From Chalara sp. BL73 (taxonomy: Eukaryota > Ascomycota > Leotiomycetes > Helotiales): DNA of 64,000 nucleotides. This document shows positions 54,783 to 64,000 of the stretch, one piece after another (within the stretch, counting starts at the first letter, position 1; each line of letters begins with the position of its first letter). Where the stretch lies: NCBI GenBank assembly GCA_918026815.1, contig CAKJVC010000191.1, positions 372,001-436,000 on the forward strand, written 5' to 3'. A program made the translations under genes and the position numbers. The notes below the pieces were generated by a model, which was not told where the DNA came from, did no database searches, and saw only the letters and a program-made list of their open reading frames with translations.

Positions 54783-55749
54783 TTATATACCCGATGATCC
54801 AATAATGGGGATACAGGACGATCGATTGAACAATAATTAATCTTCTTTAAAAAGAAATCTCGGTCAACCTGAAGTGTGGCAAATAGGCATCGCAGGAATA
54901 TACGGCCAATGATGCAGGGCAACCACAAAGACAACTAATTAGCAGAGTTCACTGGGCGGAACTCTGGCGCGAAACTGTGACAAAGGGAGATAAAAGATGC
55001 CAATTCAGACAGAGAGAGCTAATTGATAGGCTATACCCCACAGTCTCTCTTCAACTGCTGACCGCTTTGCGATGATAATAATAATAAAATGATGGATGAT
55101 GATGATGATGCATCATGAACGCTGCACACTGCACCCTGCACAGTATGCTGCACCACACTGCACAATGGCGGTTGCCGCGACTCCGCCAGCCTCGCTGATC
55201 CAGACATGACTCTGGTGTGCCTGATTACAGGAGAAGAAGAGAGGGGGGCAGCCACTAGGCTGAGGGGAGGGAAGTGGAATTGAGGCCCAATGGGATGCAA
55301 TGGACCCAATGGGGATGCAGTGGGTGCTATCCCTTGCTGCAAGAGTCCTAGTCCTGCATGATGAACGAACGATAGAGGTTATCTAGGGCTGTCTAAGGCT
55401 GTCCAGGCGACTTGTCTGTTTTAATAAATATGTCCAAATATTGACGAATGGATAAAAAGGGTGGTGGTGCAAGATCAGAAAGAGAGGAGCGCCGTTTGGT
55501 GAGGTGGGGTCGGCTAAGGTTTAATCAGGTTACTACTACAGGAGACTACTGTACAGTAAAATACTACTACAGTACAATACCTACAGTAAAATAACACCCA
55601 TTGCTCACCGGGGGATCGGGCTTTTGGCCCCCCCCACCCCTCACCCCTACCGCTACCCGCCCGTAAATATTCCCGCCACTTATCACTTTTAATGCCCGGC
55701 AATTTTTTAAATTCTTTTTTAGGTTGGGCAAACTTGACCATAATGAAGC
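54783..55749. promoter_or_regulatory. Divergent promoter region with TACAGTA motifs
   Basis: Shared upstream region of the hydrolase and Bcs1 genes. It contains an ATT/ATG trinucleotide tract at 55070-55110 and a dense run of TACAGTA-type words at 55540-55592 (TACAGTAAAA twice, ACTACTACAG three times). Confidence 0.5.
55070..55110. repeat. (AAT)n/(GAT)n trinucleotide repeat
   Basis: A run of ATA/ATG triplets that includes five consecutive GAT units near 55096-55110. Confidence 0.7.
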
Positions 55750-57215
55750 ATGTCAACATCACCATCCACCCCGTCGTCATTTCTCCCATTTGATGTGCTC
55801 TTTGACAACCCAGTCTTCGCAGGTGGGGCAGGCCTGGCTGGCCTGGGAGCCGCTGCAGCTCTGGCGCGCAGAGGCCTTATTCGAGGTGCATCACTGATCA
55901 AGCGCAGACTGCTCATTGATGTCGAGATATCAAAACAAGATCCCTCATATGAGTACGCAAAAAGCCTGGGGTACATGACAACATTTTAGCTAAGTGCGAC
56001 ATAGATGGATACTAAAATGGCTGTCCCTTCCACGGCCCCAAAATGGCTTCATCACGAGAAGTCTCACTCGTCTTCACCACCTGGAAATGAGCACTAAGTC
56101 GGTATACCCTCAGCATTCTACAATTTCCTAATCTAACCTCTGTCTCAAGGGTTTTTGAGAGAGAGGGACCAATAAGCGCACGATTCTTCGGACGACCCGG
56201 TTATGGTAAATATATTGTCCGGCACAAAAATGCCTTCATATCAGTCAACAGGGAAAAGCAGAGTTCGTCGAATATGACCACAGGAGTACCGCACGAAACT
56301 TTAACATTGACAACATTATACGCTCATAGAGAAATTTTCGAGGAGGTATTCATGGAAGCGCACAGTCTAGCGGCTTCAGCACAGGAAGGGAAAACAGTTA
56401 TGTACACAGTTGATGGAGTTGGTTGGACCAAATTTGGAGAACCACGAAAGAAGCGGCCGTTGCATTCCGTAATATTAGATGACGGCGTCAAGGAGAGAAT
56501 TGTGGATGACGTCAAGGACTTCTTGAAGCTGCAAGGCTGGTACGTGGATCGCGGAATACCCTACCGAAGAGGATACCTACTCTATGGGCCTCCAGGTACC
56601 GGCAAGAGTTCTTTTATACAAGCGCTGGCGGGCGAGCTGGATTTTGGGGTTTCAATGATCAATCTGAGCACACGCGGGATGACGGATGATAAGTTGGCGC
56701 TTCTTCTGACAAAGTTGCCTGCTCGAACGATTTTGCTGCTTGAGGATGCGGATGCGGCATTCAGGAATCGGAGACAGGTGGACGCAGAAGGATATAGCGG
56801 GGCAAGTGTCACCTTTTCCGGGCTATTGAACGCTCTGGATGGCGTGGCAGCGGGAGAGGAGCGAATTTGCTTTCTTACGACGAATCACATTGATCGCCTG
56901 GACGAAGCCCTTATTCGGCCAGGAAGAGTCGATATGACTGTGCGAATTGGACAGGCTACGAGTCACCAAGCAGCCGGGATGTGGGATCGGTTCTACGGAG
57001 ATATCGATACCGACGGTAGGGGACGGGAACGATTCTTGAAGCGACTGGAGGATTTGGACCTTTTCAGCAACGACCTTTATACCAGCACAGCTGCTATTCA
57101 AGGACTGTTCCTGTTCAATAAAAACAACATGGATGGTGCAATTACCATGGCTGAAGGTCTGATTCCTCGCAGATATGAACCCGAACCTGTTGTTGGAGTC
57201 AAAACTCGTGTGTGA
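55750..57215 (+). CDS. Mitochondrial AAA ATPase Bcs1
   Basis: CDS join(55750..55952, 56005..56097, 56150..57215), 453 residues. The first intron (52 bp) is secure because SYEWILKWLS is restored across it. The second is less certain: 56098..56149 uses the first AG after a CTAAC branch, while 56102..56159 has a better donor (GTATAC); both keep frame. The N-terminus has the short membrane segment and basic region of Bcs1 (FAGGAGLAGLGAAAALARRG then LIKRRLLIDVEIS). RLHHLEMSTKS and PHETLTLTTLYAHREIF belong to the Bcs1-specific domain. Walker A GPPGTGKSS at about 245, Walker B LLLLEDADAAF near 300 and RPGRVDMTVRIG complete the AAA module. Bcs1 translocates the folded Rieske protein into the inner membrane for complex III assembly. 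Confidence 0.93.
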
Positions 57216-57706
57216 ACGATGGCAAATTCTCAAGGTCGCCATTACATGGATCTGGAAATTGTATGCTATGTATGATACTGTATAATACTGTTTTGAGGAG
57301 ATAAAATATACCCAACAACAATCTAATGAAATAGAATCAGTCTGAGAACAGGCCAGCGTTTCAGTTTTGTGAATAGTTATACAATAACGGAGAGGACACC
57401 ATGAATTTGTCCTCTACACCGCTTTTATTTAATTATAAATAGTTCCCTGATGTCTAGGTTCGGTTCTGATGTTCTCCTCGGTCTGCCATTGTTTAACTAA
57501 ATGATCCACTATTCGTGGTTATTCGTCTTTGCACCAGGCAGTAGCAGTGTGCCTTGTGACCTACATGGTGGCTCTATCCTCATCGTACGGTCGCCACGTG
57601 GCGAAGTACATCTAGGTAGACATCACAGATAATTTTAATATTACGCTTGACCTATCCCATTGATCATCCAGCATTTCCCAAGCCCCGAAAGCTCTTCAAG
57701 TACACA
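57216..57706. other. Spacer
   Basis: 3' flank of Bcs1 and promoter of the next gene. Nothing else is visible. Confidence 0.6.
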
Positions 57707-58795
57707 ATGGCGATACCATCATGTACAGAACCCAAATGCCAAGCGCCTCATCCATCCACTTCATTTCTCAGCCTCCCCTTCGACATCCGGCTCATGATCT
57801 ACGACCTCCTCATCCCATCTATCATAAAAAGACAACGCACGCATAACGTATCCACGGATTGTACATACTACCAGGCGGCCAAGCCGCCGATCCTCGATCT
57901 CAGCATCAGCAACGGATCCGCTACCTACCCGTCCCTCAGCTCGGTCCCCCCTCTGCTCTGGACGAGCCGCCTGATCCACGACGAGCTCTTTACACGTATC
58001 CACCAGAAACTCCAGATCCATCGCGTGCGCATCACCGGAGATTTCCTGCTCGGTCTAGACGGCGAACCGCTGGTCCTGGATTTCTTACGGAGGAAACCGT
58101 GGATCCTCGAGGAAGCACGGGTGTTGAAGGTTAATCTTTTCTGCAAGGAGGTGGTGCTGAGGCCGGACGAGGCGGTTGCCATCACCCCCGACGTGGCATG
58201 CCGGCATCCCTGGCTCGAGGAGTATTTGAGTCGACGGGATGTGGAAGTGAGGGATGGGGTCACGGGGTCGATGGCTGATTTGTGGAGCGGCAGGAGTTTG
58301 GGTCTCGAGGCAAGGAGGCGTATTGGGCTGAGGCGGAACGCTGCCGCCGAGCAAATGACTGCCGGGCCGTGTAATAGTCTTCCTCGACTGGTGAGGTTGT
58401 TGCAGGGAGCAAAGAATTTGAGTGAGGTGGAGATCGAGACGCTGGATCGATATCCGAAACCTCCGGATTGCTACTCCTTCACTATTTTTCCTGATCCAGT
58501 GGCTACTTTCACGGAGTTTGAGAAGGTGTTTAGGGAAGGGGCGGAGGTGTATTTGCTGATGAGGGCAAGACAGGTGAGTGAGTTTCAGAGGATGATGGGA
58601 CGATATAAAGTTCCAGTAGAGAGAACGCGGGTCAGGGGTTTGGGACTTTGCGGAGAGCGCATCCCGTTCAACATGAATCTCCCAAGAGATGCACAATTTA
58701 GGCATTTGGTGAGGTATCGTTTGAGGGATTGTTTAACAAAGGAGAGTGATAGAGATGAGGCTTTGAAGAGAAGGGGTTGGCCTAGATTACTCTGA
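57707..58795 (+). CDS. F-box-like protein
   Basis: A single-exon protein of 362 residues, started at the first ATG of the frame (57707). FLSLPFDIRLMIYDLLIPS at about 20-38 is the F-box-like or 2EXR-like opening motif found in many fungal proteins; it is followed by VPPLLWTSRLIHDELF, the usual second helix of this family. The remainder (ARVLKVNLFC, FTIFPDPVATFTEFEKVF) is poorly conserved. No leucine-rich repeats or other domain were seen. Such proteins may recruit targets to ubiquitin ligases, but most are uncharacterised. Confidence 0.8.
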   Translation: MAIPSCTEPKCQAPHPSTSFLSLPFDIRLMIYDLLIPSIIKRQRTHNVSTDCTYYQAAKPPILDLSISNGSATYPSLSSVPPLLWTSRLIHDELFTRIHQKLQIHRVRITGDFLLGLDGEPLVLDFLRRKPWILEEARVLKVNLFCKEVVLRPDEAVAITPDVACRHPWLEEYLSRRDVEVRDGVTGSMADLWSGRSLGLEARRRIGLRRNAAAEQMTAGPCNSLPRLVRLLQGAKNLSEVEIETLDRYPKPPDCYSFTIFPDPVATFTEFEKVFREGAEVYLLMRARQVSEFQRMMGRYKVPVERTRVRGLGLCGERIPFNMNLPRDAQFRHLVRYRLRDCLTKESDRDEALKRRGWPRLL

Positions 58796-60739
58796 TTGAA
58801 GAAACTCAACAATTATAAGAAGGGACATGTCTAATTACTAACGTCATGAATACAACGAAAGTCGCAATGACAACAATACAACGACAACATAAACTTAACG
58901 CTTCAAGGTAAACTTTCATGCGCCTTGGGATACAACATAGTTTAATGTCGGAGCTGTACTGTTGTGATAAACAAGTAAATCCGCCAAAACAAAGCCGATG
59001 CTCCATCGTGATGCAACTCTCAATGTCGCGTATATTGTGATGGAATGTTCATATTGGCGTAACCTTGCATAAATCGCTTCTATTTTCATTCACGAACACA
59101 CACTTATGGCCGGACTTACTTCTCAAATCTTGGGAAATCACTCATTCGTCCCATATATATTCATTGTCATCACCCCCACCACCGTCACGAATTCTATGAT
59201 TAAAGCTTATTCCACCAAGATTGCGGCCTCCAGGCATATAGTGGCTGAAACAGCGAGCATGTAAGATAAACAGCACACAAGATCCGGAAGCTGAGAGAAG
59301 GGAATCGTGAAAGGAAGCACAAGTGGGATCTTATAGAAGAAATCTTGCGATCAGTATTCAGGTTGAAGGATCTGACTGGTTAAGTTATGTTCTTTTATAG
59401 TAAATGCGCCGTCGGGATAAGTGTAGTACATATGATTGGCGATTCCGTATAGGAAGTGAGTGAATTACAGCATTAGGTAACGTAAACGAACATCACTTTC
59501 ATGAATGAAACATAAGCAAAAGATCATATGAAGCAGAACTATCCCATTTTCATTTCTTATCTAGGAGAGAGTGAAGAAGAAGTTAATGACAACGGCTCCG
59601 GAAGCATCTGTTGTCATACTGCATAGTAAAGTTAAATCTTGATTTCCGTCACTAACACGTCCTGCTTTGAGACGTAACCAACTTATATCGAAACATGATG
59701 CCCACAAGAAACAGGATGTTTGAGTTTAGTGTCAAAGATCTACCGCTGTCACCCATTCTTTCGATTCTATACATGTAACTGTGACCATAAAACAAGCAAT
59801 TCGATGTCAGAATGTTAACATGAGCACTCTCAACTTCCGCCTTGAGCCTGAGCTGCTGCAGCTGATTTTGCCGGAGTTGTGGCTGAGCATTTCTTAGCAT
59901 GCCCTGGGGTAGATAGCAGGGTACGTAAGAATAAGCATGCATTTGGTCATTAAAGAGTCATTTTAGTCACTCAAATGACTCAATTTGGCTCCTTTAAGCC
60001 CGGTTACACTTTCCTTATCTTGTTTCCACGCAAGGGTTCCTATTTTGGCTCACATAACCATACTTCAGATTATGCGCTGTCCGCTATCCGCTCTCCCATC
60101 CTCCCCCTTAACCTTGTAAGCACTCTCTGTATTCACCGTATCTTCACATCCACATTAACCTCTGGCCCGCTTCCCCGGGCCAGTACCCTACATAGCCTTA
60201 GCAAACTCATTCTATAAATATCACTTACTTTATTCGCAACACTTATCTCAACTAAACTATGGGTTTCAATAAAGAACCATTCTTGTAGGAAAAAGATCAA
60301 CTGACTTTTACGCGACATTTCTTGAAGTAGAAACCAATGGTCAAGAGCTTATCGGATAAATGACCAAAATATCCCGTCTTGAATTTAACATTTTTATAAT
60401 ATACGTAATTATAATTAACTAGTTTAATGATATATTAACGAATTTTAAAAGGAAAAAATGTCATATTTTATATAATCTTTTATTGAGATCATTGTAACAA
60501 TTAAAAAGACTGTGACAATTAAAACAATTGTAAAACCAATCGTAAAAATAACAATATAAAGGAAAAATGGTTGTAAACATACTTACGCCAAGCAACCCAA
60601 AGAAAATGTTCTACCAGAACCAATGAACCAATAGCTGCACATTACCTGCATGCATATGCAAGCTTTGCAACCTTACTACCTCCACTCCCCATTTCGACCT
60701 TGATGCAATCAACTATCACAGCATTCGAGGTTTCCCCAG
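58796..60739. other. Gene-free stretch with AT-rich patch
   Basis: No gene is supported. From about 60365 to 60565 the sequence is strongly AT-rich (with repeats such as ACAATTAAAA) and resembles the other AT islands of the window. The final 170 bp are the promoter of the next HET gene. Confidence 0.5.
60365..60565. repeat. AT-rich island
   Basis: Low-GC tract without open frames; similar in character to those at 5930, 20560, 46960 and 49110. Confidence 0.4.
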
Positions 60740-62812
60740 ATGGCTAATGAATTGCCACGTGAAGATGACGATTGCTTAATGCTACCTCATCAACTTTGCC
60801 ACAACTGTGAGGCTTTCACCAAACAAGCCAAAGTTTTGCACATGTCCAAGGAATGCTGGAATTCGCTCCATGAAGACATAATCCGCGAAGAGATACAGCA
60901 CTGCTCTGGAATCGAAGAGCTTGAAAGTCTTAGCGAAAAAGGATGTCACCTTTGCATCCTCCTATATAGCAGCATCCGCGAAGCCACCAAGTCCGAGTGC
61001 CAAGAATCCACACTTGCTCGCCAACGAGCTTGTACCCTCCGCTTGACTAGATATCCTCCAGGTGGTGCCTTTACATTGAACCTTGTTTTCGAACCTCACG
61101 GGGCGGCTCAGAGGTCTGTGGAGCGAGACCTCGAGATAGATAGCCGCGCCTTTGTCCCGGCCAACGCAAAGTCGCAGTTCAGAGATGCACAGTTCAGCTG
61201 TTCAACGCGATCTGAAGGAAGCATCCGACTGATTAGGAGTTGGCTCTCAGAATGTCTTGCTCATCACAGCCTATGTAATGATTTGTCATCAAAAACACGC
61301 CAGCTTCCAACCCGCTTGATCGATGTGAACACCCTCTCTGATCCAGCGCTTGTTAGACTCTACTCTACTAGTACCGCGGACGCCAAATTGGAATATCTGA
61401 CCTTGAGTCATTGCTGGGGAAAGTTGGAAGTGCTGAAGCTGGAAAGACACAATATAGAGGCGATGATGGCCGGATTTCAAATATCAGAGCTTCCCCGAAC
61501 TTTCCAGGACGCCGTAGAGATCACTCGAAGACTTGGATATCAGTACCTCTGGATTGATGCCATATGTATCATCCAAGACTCGGTTGATGATTGGAACTTC
61601 GAAGCACTGAGGATGGCGGCGGTATATGAGAATGGCGTCTGCAACATTGCGGCTTTGGGAGCAGTCGACAGTCATGGGGGTTGTTTCGCAACCCGTCGTC
61701 CTCTCGAGCACTACTCTTGTAGGCTAGTCGACAATAATGATATGCAACTTTATGCCACATCCAGGGAGATCTACTTAGAATTGTTGAGGGAGTCCGATCC
61801 CGAATCTATTGCACCTGGTGCAATCCACACAAGAGCGTGGATCGTTCAGGAGCGCTTGATGTCTCCTCGCAACGTATATTTTGGTAGCAGGATCATCAGA
61901 TGGGAATGCCGATCGAAGATGTCCGAGGATAATAGCCCGGAAAAGGAGCTTGAGAGCGATTCTATCAACGAACGATTTCCACTTCGTGGGAAGATGGGCA
62001 AGAAGCATTTTGCAGCATTGCGGCAACCTTTGTGCCCAACTTCACGTACTACAGATTGTGAGACATTCAACACAGCCTGGGGGCACTTTGTGGAGCTCTA
62101 TACTCGGTGTGCGTTGACCCAAGATAAGGATAAATTCTTTGCAGCTGCGGGTATGGTGGAAATTGTGCAGAGGAGCACTGGGATGACAAATATTTCAGGG
62201 CTATGGGAGGAATTGTTGCCCACGCAACTTCTGTGGCGAAGAACGTTTATGAACATGGACAGGGATGAGCTTGTGACCCAGCCCTTATACCAGAGAGCAC
62301 CTTCATGGTCTTGGGTCAGCCGAGATGGCCCAATCTCCCTTCGTGGCCAGTTTGAAACATCCAACGTCCTTGAAAAGGTCCAGTACCAGCGCCAACTAGG
62401 GACACATAATTGCTCTCGCTTAGCCTATGGTCAACTCCGCATTATAGGAGAAGTATTTCAAGTCGAAAAGCCACAGACGTATAGCGAAACCTCGCCACCA
62501 TATCTGCTGATGGAGGGCCCATACTCTATCAGTTTCCATCCCGATGAGCCTTCGCATTTCCAGTCACTACTAGAATCACCATTGTTCTTCCTGATAGCGT
62601 CCCGGAAGAGAAGAGATATTCGGAGGAACACCGCAAGCGGTGGAATTACAGAAGCTGGTATTGTGCTTACAAAAACCCCCACAGGGAGATCTTTTCACCG
62701 AGTCGGCTTCTTCGAGTACGACTATAATAATTCAGCATATACGCCACTGCTCGAAAAGAAAACGTTCTCGTTGTTTGACAGCTCTCAGCAACTGGAATTG
62801 ATTGTTGAATGA
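60740..62812 (+). CDS. HET-domain protein, single exon
   Basis: An intact protein of 690 residues. N-terminal CHNC (20-23) and CHLC (69-72) form the same Cys-pair layout as the other HET genes here. HET motifs: LPTRLIDVN, YLTLSHCWG (219-227), YQYLWIDAICIIQD (267-280), TRAWIVQERLMSPR (364-377), and APSWSWVSRDG near 530. The C-terminus ends with the usual VLTKTPTGRSFHRVGFFEY. The absence of introns, unlike the other three HET genes, sets it apart. Expected role: self/non-self recognition leading to cell death. Confidence 0.94.
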   Translation: MANELPREDDDCLMLPHQLCHNCEAFTKQAKVLHMSKECWNSLHEDIIREEIQHCSGIEELESLSEKGCHLCILLYSSIREATKSECQESTLARQRACTLRLTRYPPGGAFTLNLVFEPHGAAQRSVERDLEIDSRAFVPANAKSQFRDAQFSCSTRSEGSIRLIRSWLSECLAHHSLCNDLSSKTRQLPTRLIDVNTLSDPALVRLYSTSTADAKLEYLTLSHCWGKLEVLKLERHNIEAMMAGFQISELPRTFQDAVEITRRLGYQYLWIDAICIIQDSVDDWNFEALRMAAVYENGVCNIAALGAVDSHGGCFATRRPLEHYSCRLVDNNDMQLYATSREIYLELLRESDPESIAPGAIHTRAWIVQERLMSPRNVYFGSRIIRWECRSKMSEDNSPEKELESDSINERFPLRGKMGKKHFAALRQPLCPTSRTTDCETFNTAWGHFVELYTRCALTQDKDKFFAAAGMVEIVQRSTGMTNISGLWEELLPTQLLWRRTFMNMDRDELVTQPLYQRAPSWSWVSRDGPISLRGQFETSNVLEKVQYQRQLGTHNCSRLAYGQLRIIGEVFQVEKPQTYSETSPPYLLMEGPYSISFHPDEPSHFQSLLESPLFFLIASRKRRDIRRNTASGGITEAGIVLTKTPTGRSFHRVGFFEYDYNNSAYTPLLEKKTFSLFDSSQQLELIVE

Positions 62813-63591
62813 AGACTGCAGCTTAAATCGGTTGATGGCCTCTGGACTTTTAGTACGCTGAGATAATAACTGGAGACTGCTGATTCCTCTATAAAGAACC
62901 TGACGCCCAGGTTCTGCGCGTAATAGATTTTCCATCCGTACAACCCTTACGTCCCTTCTCCCCTCCTATCATCAGTGCAGAAGCAACATAAAAACAATAT
63001 TATTCAAGGGATAGCAATAAAAAAGCTGTGCACTTAAAAGTGTGTCTGGTAGCGAGTTGGATGTATAGCTACTTGGGCACAATACGAGCAAGTATCATCC
63101 CGAGATGCCTTACATAGCCATCATAGCCATTGGTCTGTTCTGGTGTTGTAGTAAAGGTTCAAGATTAAGAAAACAAGCTCTTTTATAAGAAATGCAAAGA
63201 GGTAACTTAGAGAAAGGTTCGTTTTGGTGGTCAGAGCCAAAATATATATGTAATTTGCGTGCCTACACGTGGCTATTTGATATGTATAATATGCTCAATT
63301 TAGTCTGCTTTTTTACTAATTATTCTTTGCATACCTCATGCGTGCTACAAGTCGGCACTACCAACATAAGCGCAAAGAGAATATCATCACCACCAAGCAA
63401 ATTAACATCCTAGTAATACATTTTATTGTCTACGATCTAGACCCAATTCACTGAAAGAAGTTCTGCAAAGCCTAGTCTGCTGACCGGCCGGGTATCATCC
63501 ATTCCTGCGCCATGCGACAAATTTCTTAACTCCAGTGTCGTATACCCTGAAAACGGCTTACTAACCAAATCTCCCCTAAGCAAGTCCACAT
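62813..63591. other. Spacer
   Basis: Converging 3' flanks of the HET gene and the truncated minus-strand gene; no gene supported. Confidence 0.55.
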
Positions 63592-64000
63592 TTATTCATC
63601 ATCATCATACCCAACATCATATCCAGAGCGACGAGGTGCCTGATATCTAGCCATCTCATCAAACTCATCTGGCTCTTCCTCGCCGAATTGATCATCATCC
63701 TCGTCGTCATCTTCAGGAGGTTCGTCGTCTTCAGCTTCGTCATCAGGATTGACATAGTCATCTGGGTTCGATGCAACACTATCCTCACGGGCTTGCCGAG
63801 TAACAGCTGCGGCTTCAGAGGATTTGGCTTGGCTATCGCTGGGTCTAACAGGGCTACCAGATTCGCTATCCTCCTCATCTTCTGATTCCTCCTCATCAGA
63901 CTCGGAAGCAGCAGTTGAAGCAGTAGTGGATGGCGCGGCGGATGTTTGACGACTTCCCAGAAATCTTCCTTGAGGAACTCCAGTCGTATCGAACAAGCCG
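63592..64000 (-). CDS. Acidic C-terminal part of a gene cut by the window edge
   Basis: The frame is open to the window's end, so only the last 135 or so residues are visible and the start lies outside. It begins with GLFDTTGVPQGRFLGSRQ, then a Ser/Thr/Ala stretch, then long Asp/Glu runs (ESDEEESEDEEDSESGS; EDDEPPEDDDEDDDQFGEEE), ending ARYQAPRRSGYDVGYDDDE. Such acidic tails are common in nuclear and chromatin or RNA-processing proteins. I do not recognise the protein; the start cannot be assigned. Confidence 0.7.
   Translation of the reverse strand, partial: GLFDTTGVPQGRFLGSRQTSAAPSTTASTAASESDEEESEDEEDSESGSPVRPSDSQAKSSEAAAVTRQAREDSVASNPDDYVNPDDEAEDDEPPEDDDEDDDQFGEEEPDEFDEMARYQAPRRSGYDVGYDDDE

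Noticed and set aside
63576..63896. Minus-strand frame rich in Met/Lys/Thr
   Set aside because: It is another frame of the repetitive acidic-codon stretch of the truncated gene.
1..64000. CRISPR arrays, bacterial-type operons, rRNA genes, telomeric repeats, intact transposons
   Set aside because: None seen on either strand; the intron structure shows a eukaryotic nuclear sequence.

Overview
The window looks like nuclear DNA of a filamentous ascomycete (Pezizomycotina). Most genes have short GT-AG introns of 43-130 bp with CTRAC-like branch sites, and promoters are pyrimidine-rich. The gene content is typical of that group: HET-domain proteins, 2EXR proteins, DUF1765, Bcs1, and an S6K-like AGC kinase. 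Several protein families suggest Leotiomycetes, but this is an impression, not a placement. No rRNA, tRNA, CRISPR array or intact transposon was seen.

Layout. 1-5.7 kb: a long promoter/leader and a three-exon DUF1765 protein. 6.7-10.1 kb: two tandem 2EXR paralogues. 10.6-11.3 kb: a decayed minus-strand gene with several nonsense codons. 12.1-14.1 kb: a gene that appears to have captured a Ty1/copia Pol beta-barrel domain. 15.3-19.5 kb: an AIM9/aminoglycoside-phosphotransferase-like pseudogene next to a HET gene with a premature TGA. 21.4-23.6 kb: an F-box/LRR protein. 24-27 kb: mostly gene-free, with one frame-broken remnant. 27.3 kb: a small secreted Cys-rich GPI-type protein. 30.7-32.6 kb: a four-exon secreted nucleoside hydrolase-like protein. 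36.3-40.5 kb: an S9 prolyl-oligopeptidase-type peptidase and an S6K-like kinase, both on the minus strand. 41.8 kb: a two-exon tiny membrane protein. 43.7-51.7 kb: two HET genes flanking a secreted Hsp70-like protein. 52.4-53.0 kb: a broken coding remnant. 53.6-57.2 kb: an alpha/beta hydrolase and Bcs1. 57.7-62.8 kb: an F-box-like protein and a fourth HET gene. 63.6 kb to the edge: the acidic C-terminus of a truncated gene.

Housekeeping genes (DUF1765, F-box/LRR, S9 peptidase, S6K, Bcs1) are interleaved with accessory genes: four HET genes, the Hsp70-like gene, the 2EXR pair and the secreted proteins. Gene-poor AT-rich patches and pseudogenes lie among the accessory genes. The visible stops in the pseudogenes fit C-to-T or G-to-A change (CGA to TGA, CAG to TAG, TGG to TAG), as repeat-induced point mutation (RIP) would produce. 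The HET and Hsp70-like genes at 43.7-51.7 kb, with HET neighbours at 17-19.5 and 60.7-62.8 kb, make this a candidate allorecognition or innate-immunity type region. That role is inferred, not shown.
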